DNA of 20,027 nt from a virus: the IMG/VR virus record IMGVR_UViG_3300025128_000468, positions 1 through 20,027 of that record; one strand, given 5' to 3'. Below, in pieces: positions 15,516 to 20,027 of this stretch. The position numbers and the translations under genes were made by a program. Positions within the stretch are counted from its first letter, which is position 1; every line of letters starts with the position of its first letter. A model generated the notes under the pieces. That model was not told the origin of the DNA and made no database searches. It saw nothing but the letters and a program-made list of their open reading frames with translations.

Positions 15516-16003
15516 TGGGCAGTTTCAACAATAAACTTTCAGCAGAGTTTCACCCACCTAACAAATGGATTTTAGAACGTGCGCTTACATATCAAAATTC
15601 TGATATGGAAGAATCAGCACTTCAGTCGGTTGGAGTAAAATGCCCAGCAAGTAAAATTACATGTAAAAAAGATTTTGAGACAGACCTTGCAAGTGTGCCT
15701 CGTTCTATGTGGTGGTTGATTTCACCTTGGGATATAGCTCGTGCTGCAATTATTCACGATTTACTATACAGACGTATTCGAGAATATCGTGCAATAAATG
15801 AATACCCAGATAATCCAGATTTAGAAACAGTAGTTAATAACTACAAAGCTGCAAAGAAAGCTGCAGATAAAGTATTTCTAATGGCAATGGAAGATGCAAC
15901 TCCAGCTGTTCCAAAATGGAAAATAAAAGCAGCTTATAATGCTGTTGTTGTCTTTGGTCGTTGGTCAATCATACCAACACAAGAAGAACTCTATAATACC
16001 TAA
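15515..16003 (+). CDS. DUF1353 family protein
   Basis: A 162-residue protein with GAGGAG at 15498-15503. It contains the DUF1353 hallmarks: F-E-T-D-L-A-S-V-P-R at 54-63, W66 and P71, then A-A-I-I-H-D-L-L-Y at 77-85, then ADKVFLMAM (117-125) and a C-terminal helix. The conserved Asp, Arg, His and Asp suggest a metal or catalytic site, but the family has no established function that I can name. It often lies near lysis genes in phages, and here it follows the spanin-like pair with a one-base overlap. No signal peptide is visible. Confidence 0.82.
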   Translation: MGSFNNKLSAEFHPPNKWILERALTYQNSDMEESALQSVGVKCPASKITCKKDFETDLASVPRSMWWLISPWDIARAAIIHDLLYRRIREYRAINEYPDNPDLETVVNNYKAAKKAADKVFLMAMEDATPAVPKWKIKAAYNAVVVFGRWSIIPTQEELYNT

Positions 16004-16004
16004 T

Positions 16005-16172
16005 ATGACTGGCGTTATGGACAAAAACACAGTTTCTAAGCATTACTGCAAATCTTGTGGTGATGAAAATCACTGTGGTCGCATAAATTATAATGAAGAT
16101 GGCACAGTAAAATGTGGAATTTGTAAGTGTGCAGTCTGTTACCCTAGAAAAAAACAACTCAATAGAGGTTAA
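16005..16172 (+). CDS. Cys-rich mini-protein, probable zinc-binding
   Basis: A 55-residue protein with seven cysteines: C15xxC18, C24, C37xxC40, C42 and C45, plus H13 and H23. The spacing fits a treble-clef or zinc-ribbon-like knuckle pair. The start is uncertain: ATG 16005, directly after the previous stop, or ATG 16017. Neither has a good ribosome binding site, so coupling is likely. A longer version from 15939 would overlap DUF1353 and add a hydrophobic stretch I consider a frame artefact. The role is unknown; protein or nucleic-acid binding is possible. Confidence 0.65.
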   Translation: MTGVMDKNTVSKHYCKSCGDENHCGRINYNEDGTVKCGICKCAVCYPRKKQLNRG

Positions 16173-16175
16173 AAT

Positions 16176-16436
16176 ATGTGGTTCTTCTTGATAAGTAATA
16201 TTTGTGGAAGTATCCTTGGCAACGCAACAAATAGTTGGTTTGCTGATACAAAACTCGGTAAATGGTTTTACCGTAAAGTTGATGATGTATCGACATGGGC
16301 TTCAAAAAAATTGGGGTTGAAGATTTTAAAAGATGAGGCAAGCTGGCAGACAAAGTACCCAAATGTCGCCTTAAAAATCGAAAAACTAGAAGCCAGAATA
16401 GAACAACTAGAGGATAAAAATAATAAAGTGGATTGA
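16176..16436 (+). CDS. Small protein with hydrophobic N-terminus and C-terminal coiled coil
   Basis: An 86-residue protein. ATG 16176 has GAGG at 16165-16168 and starts 3 bases after the preceding stop. The N-terminus (MWFFLISNICGSILGNA) is hydrophobic enough for membrane association but short. Residues 24-58 are amphipathic and Trp/Lys-rich, and 62-82 form heptads (ALKIEKLEARIEQLEDK). I recognise no family. Its place between the Cys-rich protein and a holin-like protein suggests a membrane or lysis role, which is inference. Confidence 0.65.
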   Translation: MWFFLISNICGSILGNATNSWFADTKLGKWFYRKVDDVSTWASKKLGLKILKDEASWQTKYPNVALKIEKLEARIEQLEDKNNKVD

Positions 16437-16503
16437 TTTATTCCTGCTGGTATTGAATGCTAGCTTAATCCTACTGGTTTGTTGTATAACAAAGGAGAAA
16501 ACT

Positions 16504-16665
16504 ATGAACTGGATAAAAGAAAGATTATTGGAAAGAACTTCATGGGATGGCGCTACACTTATAGGTGTCGGTCTTGTGGTATTGTTCTTAGGCCCATTTG
16601 CAAAATACGCAGCTATGGCTGCAATTGCATGGGGTGTTGTTACTATGTTGAAATCAGAAGATTAA
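16504..16665 (+). CDS. Small membrane protein, holin-like candidate
   Basis: A 53-residue protein with AAGGAG at 16492-16497 supporting ATG 16504. After an amphipathic charged start (MNWIKERLLERTSWDG) come two close hydrophobic stretches, about 17-31 and 34-49, divided by GPFAK, and a short charged tail (KSED). Size, charge layout and location beside spanin-like genes suit a small holin, but no family motif proves it. The frame is open further upstream and adds another hydrophobic stretch; I judge the strong ribosome binding site decisive for the shorter start. Confidence 0.68.
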   Translation: MNWIKERLLERTSWDGATLIGVGLVVLFLGPFAKYAAMAAIAWGVVTMLKSED

Positions 16666-16669
16666 TATC

Positions 16670-17104
16670 ATGGCAGAGTTAGAGACAGAAGTAAAACTTA
16701 TTAAAAAAGAATTACGAGATCAGCAAAAAATACATGATCGTATTGATATCGCAATTGAAAAGTTAACTGATGTCTCCAACTCTATTCATCGTATGCTTGC
16801 GGTGCATGAAGAAAAAATTGCAAGACAAGAAGAAGCAATTGAAGATGCAGAAAAATCATTAGAAAATAGACGAAGTGAACTCTCTACTAAAATAGATGAA
16901 CTTCACTCTCGTATTACTACAAATAGTAAAGAAATCATGTCTGCTGCATCTGCACAGCACATTCAACAGAATAAAGAAATACAAAAGATTAAAGACGAAC
17001 TTGCTGCAAGAGTAGGTGTCTTAGAGAAATGGAGACACGTTCTTATTGGTGGCTCTATCGTAATCGGGTTTATCATCCACAAGTTTATCAAATTTAGTAC
17101 TTGA
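16670..17104 (+). CDS. Coiled-coil protein with C-terminal membrane anchor (XhlA-like layout)
   Basis: A 144-residue protein starting 5 bases after the preceding gene, with only a weak ribosome binding site. Residues 1-118 are a long charged coiled coil including RMLAVHEEKIARQE, and residues about 122-140 are a single hydrophobic anchor (HVLIGGSIVIGFIIHKFI). The layout (cytoplasmic coiled coil, C-terminal anchor) is that of XhlA-type haemolysin proteins, which work with a small holin in some phages; here it is longer than usual. The partner would be the 53-residue membrane protein just upstream. The functional link is inferred. The final codons overlap a promoter for the next gene. Confidence 0.72.
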   Translation: MAELETEVKLIKKELRDQQKIHDRIDIAIEKLTDVSNSIHRMLAVHEEKIARQEEAIEDAEKSLENRRSELSTKIDELHSRITTNSKEIMSAASAQHIQQNKEIQKIKDELAARVGVLEKWRHVLIGGSIVIGFIIHKFIKFST

Positions 17105-17129
17105 CATTTATGGTGCAGTCCTGTATGAT
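17101..17129 (+). promoter_or_regulatory. Near-consensus sigma-70 promoter for the primase gene
   Basis: TTGACA at 17101-17106, a 17-base spacer and TATGAT at 17124-17129, one mismatch from consensus. Transcription should start near 17136, about 3 bases before the primase ATG at 17139. It is of host sigma-70 type and unlike the TATAAATA late elements, consistent with early expression. Confidence 0.75.
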
Positions 17130-17138
17130 GTATCTAAT

Positions 17139-18158
17139 ATGTCGTATATTGATTCAAAATTCTTAAATATCCTTAGTCCTCAACTGTTAAAGTTTCAAAA
17201 GAAGGGTGATAACCTGTGGAACTTTCGTTGTCCTTACTGTGGGGATTCACAAAAATCTCGTTCCAAAGCAAGAGGGTTTGTATATCGCAAGAAAAATGAC
17301 TTGTTCTTTAAGTGTCATAATTGTGGTATGGGAACAACTCTTGGCAATCTTATTAAGTATTTGGACTCTAAAATTCATAAAGACTATATAATGGAGAGAT
17401 ATAAAAGTGGAGTCAAAACTGTTGACCCAAAGACGGAGTTTAAATTCAATGCCCCAGTGTTTCGCAAAAAAGGTGTCCTCAAAAATCTTAAATCTATTTC
17501 AGATTTGCCAGAAAAACACCCTGCTCGAACCATCATTGAAAAACGAAAACTGCCACTCAAATGTCTTAACGACTTATACCTGTGTGAGTCATTTTACAAA
17601 TTCACGAATTCATTAGTACCGAATAAATTTCCATCATTGGATGGAGATCACCCAAGGCTATTGATTCCATTTCGTGATAAAGACGGTGAAGTGTTTGCAT
17701 ATCAGGGTAGAGCGTTTGGTGATGAAACACCTAAGTATATCACAATCAAACTAGATAGTGATGCAGATAAAATATTTGGTTTAGACAAAGTAGATAAAAA
17801 TAAAAAAATCTATGTTGTTGAGGGCCCGATAGATAGTCTGTTTTTAGATAATTGCATTGCAGTTGCTGGAGCAGACTTTAATAATGTTCAAGGTGATATA
17901 ACAGTTATCTATGATAACGAACCAAGAAACGAGGAGATAGTTAAACAAATAGAAAAAACTATCAACGAGGGTCGAAGCGTTGTTCTGTGGCCTGACAGTA
18001 TGAAAGAAAAAGATATTAATGATATGATTTTGTCAGGATACACAAAATTAGAAATACAAAAAATCATAGAAGACAATACCTTTGAAGGTGTTTCTGCTAA
18101 ATTGAGATTTACAGGATGGAGAAAAATAAATGAAAGAAGCGTTTCAAAAACAATATGA
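17139..18158 (+). CDS. 61: DNA primase, T4 gp61 type
   Basis: A 339-residue protein, close to T4 gp61 in length, that makes RNA primers for lagging-strand synthesis with the phage helicase. An N-terminal zinc site has C31-P-Y-C34-G-D and C59-H-N-C62-G, with K43-A-R-G-F between, as in T4-like primases. The Toprim core includes VVEGPID (E228), VIYDNEPRN (D259) and a KDINDM segment (D292, D295) that supplies metal-binding acids. The start MSYIDSKF aligns in style with the gp61 N-terminus. There is no Shine-Dalgarno sequence; a sigma-70 promoter ends 9 bases before the ATG, so the mRNA is probably almost leaderless. The 3' end overlaps the methyltransferase by 29 bases. Confidence 0.95.
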   Translation: MSYIDSKFLNILSPQLLKFQKKGDNLWNFRCPYCGDSQKSRSKARGFVYRKKNDLFFKCHNCGMGTTLGNLIKYLDSKIHKDYIMERYKSGVKTVDPKTEFKFNAPVFRKKGVLKNLKSISDLPEKHPARTIIEKRKLPLKCLNDLYLCESFYKFTNSLVPNKFPSLDGDHPRLLIPFRDKDGEVFAYQGRAFGDETPKYITIKLDSDADKIFGLDKVDKNKKIYVVEGPIDSLFLDNCIAVAGADFNNVQGDITVIYDNEPRNEEIVKQIEKTINEGRSVVLWPDSMKEKDINDMILSGYTKLEIQKIIEDNTFEGVSAKLRFTGWRKINERSVSKTI

Positions 18159-18771
18159 TGAGAAATCAACACCTTGGAATTATGATGGGTTTGATAAGGA
18201 CATACAGAAGTTTTTAGAAGAGAATAAAGTTTTTTCTGTATGGAATTATTCTGAACTTGATAAAGACTTTGATGAAGTTTTTAAAAAGTTAAATCCACGT
18301 TCTACTGTTGTTGATCTTGGTTGTGGTAACGGCGCACAAGCATATCACATAGAAAAAATGGGTTTTGATGTAACAGGAACAGACGTAGTAAATGCACTAG
18401 AATACAAATTAAATAATTTTATTTTAGATGATGCACTAAAAAGTAAACTGACAAAGAAATATGATGTTATTATAGACAGGGGGTTAATACACAACTTATT
18501 CCATTTAAAAGAAACGCGACACAAATATTTTGAAATGATAGGTAATATAATACATGACGATAGTTATATTATTTTAAAAGTATTAAGTCCGTATGAAGCT
18601 AGATTTAATCCATCTACTCATTCTGGGCCATATCGTTTTAACGAAAAACAACTAGAGGGATTTTACTCTGGTTTTGGTTTTAAATGTGTGGAACTTAGAG
18701 ACACACTTTTTTACACAAACTTGCAACCGCACCTGAGAGGATACTTAGGAATATACAAAAAGGAGCTATAA
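18130..18771 (+). CDS. Class I SAM-dependent methyltransferase
   Basis: A 213-residue protein starting at ATG 18130 inside the end of the primase gene, with GGAG at 18118-18121. It has the Rossmann motifs: motif I VVDLGCGNGAQ (60-70), motif II VTGTDVV (81-87), and YDVIIDRGLIHNL (111-123). The DRG-x-x-H element and the N-terminal PWNYDG recall small-molecule methyltransferases of the TehB/thiopurine type rather than DNA methyltransferases; there is no N-P-P-Y or P-C motif. Substrate is unknown. Lying between primase and ribonucleotide reductase suggests a nucleotide or small-molecule role, which is inference. Confidence 0.87.
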   Translation: MKEAFQKQYDEKSTPWNYDGFDKDIQKFLEENKVFSVWNYSELDKDFDEVFKKLNPRSTVVDLGCGNGAQAYHIEKMGFDVTGTDVVNALEYKLNNFILDDALKSKLTKKYDVIIDRGLIHNLFHLKETRHKYFEMIGNIIHDDSYIILKVLSPYEARFNPSTHSGPYRFNEKQLEGFYSGFGFKCVELRDTLFYTNLQPHLRGYLGIYKKEL

Positions 18772-18776
18772 ACAAA

Positions 18777-20027
18777 ATGGAATCTGCCGAAATCTCATAC
18801 CTCAACTCGGAAGAAAAATATTTAAATATCAATATAGAAAGGCACAAAGACAATAACATATCAGATCAGGCAAAAAAATTATTAAAGGATTATTATCAAT
18901 TAGAAGACGAGGTATCACCACAGCAGGCATACGCGAGAGCATCGGTTGCATATTGTTATGGAGATTATGAATTAGCACAAAGAATATATAACTATGTTAG
19001 TGATGGGTGGTTTATGTTTGCATCACCAGTATTATCTAATGCACCACTTCCTAATGTAAAAACAAAAGCACTTCCCATTTCTTGTTTTTTAACTTATGTT
19101 CCTGATTCATTAGAGGGTCTTATTGACCATTCTGCTGAACTACGTTGGTTGTCAGTTAAGGGTGGTGGTGTCGGTGGACATTGGAGTGATGTTCGTGCGG
19201 TGTCAGATAAAGCGCCAGGCCCAATGCCATTCATACATACAGTAGACGCTGATATGACGGCTTATCGTCAAGGTAAGACTCGTAAGGGGTCGTATGCTGC
19301 ATACATGGATATATCACACCCCGATATTATTGAGTTCCTAAACATGCGTATTCCAACAGGGGATGTGAATAGAAAAAATTTAAATTTACACCACTCAGTA
19401 AATATTAGTGATGCGTTTATGCGAGCAGTTGAAAGAGATGAGATGTGGGATTTGATTGACCCCAATGACCAGACAGTTCGCGATAGTAAAAAAGCTAGAA
19501 AAATCTGGGAGACAGTTTTAGAAACTCGTTATCGTACTGGTGAACCATATCTAAATTATATTGATACTGTTAATCGTGCGATGCCACAATCCATGAAAGA
19601 CAAGGGATTGAAAATACATGGGTCTAATTTATGCAATGAAATACATTTGCCCACCTCTGAAGACCGCACAGCTGTATGTTGTTTGTCATCTGTCAACCTA
19701 GAGAAATATGACGAATGGAAAGACAGTTTTATGATTGCTGATCTTGTTCGGTTTTTAGATAATGTGCTTCAATTCTTTATTGATAATGCACCAACTGAAA
19801 TAAGTCGTGCAAAGTATTCTGCTGAACAAGAGCGTTCTCTTGGTCTTGGTGCAATGGGTTGGCATTCTTATCTTCACAAACACCGCATTCCTTTTGAGTC
19901 GGACATTGCAAAAGAAAAAAATATTGAAATTTTTGAACATATAAAATCAGAAGCAATATTAGAAACAGAACAGTTAGCAACAGAACGTGGAGAGTGTCCA
20001 GACATGGAAGGAACAGGTCGGCGCAAC
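18777..20027 (+). CDS. nrdA: Class I ribonucleoside-diphosphate reductase, alpha subunit (3' partial)
   Basis: 417 residues are visible and the frame is open at the right edge; a full protein would normally be near 700 or more. GGAG at 18762-18765 precedes ATG 18777. Active-site elements are present: SC (C103) in LPISCFL, NLCNE (N284, C286, E288) and C301/C302 in AVCCLSS, matching the redox cysteine pair and the radical cysteine with its Asn and Glu. Substrate-loop elements include KGGGVGGHWSDVR. It makes deoxynucleotides for phage DNA synthesis. No ATP-cone is seen before the first conserved block (FASPVLSNA at 81), so dATP feedback through that domain is unlikely. The small subunit is not in the window. 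Confidence 0.95.
   Translation, partial: MESAEISYLNSEEKYLNINIERHKDNNISDQAKKLLKDYYQLEDEVSPQQAYARASVAYCYGDYELAQRIYNYVSDGWFMFASPVLSNAPLPNVKTKALPISCFLTYVPDSLEGLIDHSAELRWLSVKGGGVGGHWSDVRAVSDKAPGPMPFIHTVDADMTAYRQGKTRKGSYAAYMDISHPDIIEFLNMRIPTGDVNRKNLNLHHSVNISDAFMRAVERDEMWDLIDPNDQTVRDSKKARKIWETVLETRYRTGEPYLNYIDTVNRAMPQSMKDKGLKIHGSNLCNEIHLPTSEDRTAVCCLSSVNLEKYDEWKDSFMIADLVRFLDNVLQFFIDNAPTEISRAKYSAEQERSLGLGAMGWHSYLHKHRIPFESDIAKEKNIEIFEHIKSEAILETEQLATERGECPDMEGTGRRN

Noticed and set aside
15939-16004. Longer start for the Cys-rich mini-protein
   Set aside because: It would overlap the end of the DUF1353 gene, has no ribosome binding site, and adds sequence unlike the zinc-binding part.
16479-16682. Alternative frame across the holin-like gene
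   Set aside because: Cys/Arg-rich out-of-frame reading; the in-frame gene has a perfect ribosome binding site and membrane pattern.
17206-17616. Two extra plus-strand frames inside the primase gene
   Set aside because: They lie wholly inside a well-supported primase with all its motifs and show no independent start signals.
1-20027. tRNA genes, CRISPR arrays, integrase or insertion sequences
   Set aside because: No cloverleaf-like segments, regularly spaced short repeats, or recombinase/transposase motifs were seen on either strand.

Overview
The window is a gene-dense, AT-rich stretch of a tailed, T4-like phage (myovirus type), most likely marine. The clearest anchors are a T4 gp61-type DNA primase (17139-18158), a phage-type class I ribonucleotide reductase large subunit (18777 to the right edge), T4-type late promoters of the TATAAATA form, and many small virion proteins of the kind found in cyanophage and pelagiphage T4-like genomes. 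The host cannot be fixed from sequence alone. Every gene I accept is on the plus strand and most neighbours overlap or abut. No tRNA, CRISPR array, integrase, transposase or reverse transcriptase is visible, and no gene-free stretch reaches 300 bases.

Region 1 (1-2214) holds two lysine/glutamate-rich proteins with recurring EEVELDE-like linkers and motifs resembling T4 prohead-protease sites, then a HAD-type phosphatase related to 5'(3')-deoxyribonucleotidases. Region 2 (2215-4480) is a virion-protein block: two paralogues starting G/S-LWG, a small coiled-coil protein, and a probably very abundant virion protein. It has late promoters at 2215 and 3606 and a strong intrinsic terminator at 4452-4480. 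Region 3 (4496-6651) is a tightly overlapping run of five small conserved-type phage proteins of unknown function.

Region 4 (6679-14724) is one giant 2623-residue repetitive tail-fibre-like protein, followed directly by a 57-residue protein resembling phage tail-assembly chaperones. The fibre contains several families of internal repeats. Two of them are identical as protein over 64 and 58 residues but differ at 19 and 17 codons, every difference being synonymous.

Region 5 (14729-17104) opens with an exact TATAAATA late promoter and looks like a lysis/membrane cassette: an inner-membrane spanin-like protein, an overlapping lipoprotein (outer spanin-like), a DUF1353 protein, a Cys-rich mini-protein, a small amphipathic protein, a 53-residue holin-like membrane protein and a coiled-coil protein with a C-terminal membrane anchor. 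No endolysin is recognisable.

Region 6 (17101-20027) switches to DNA metabolism. A near-consensus sigma-70 promoter ends about 7 bases before the predicted start of transcription, which lies only about 3 bases from the primase ATG, so the mRNA would be nearly leaderless. Primase, a SAM-dependent methyltransferase and the ribonucleotide reductase follow in overlapping or close order. The late-gene block therefore meets the replication/nucleotide block at about 17.1 kb.
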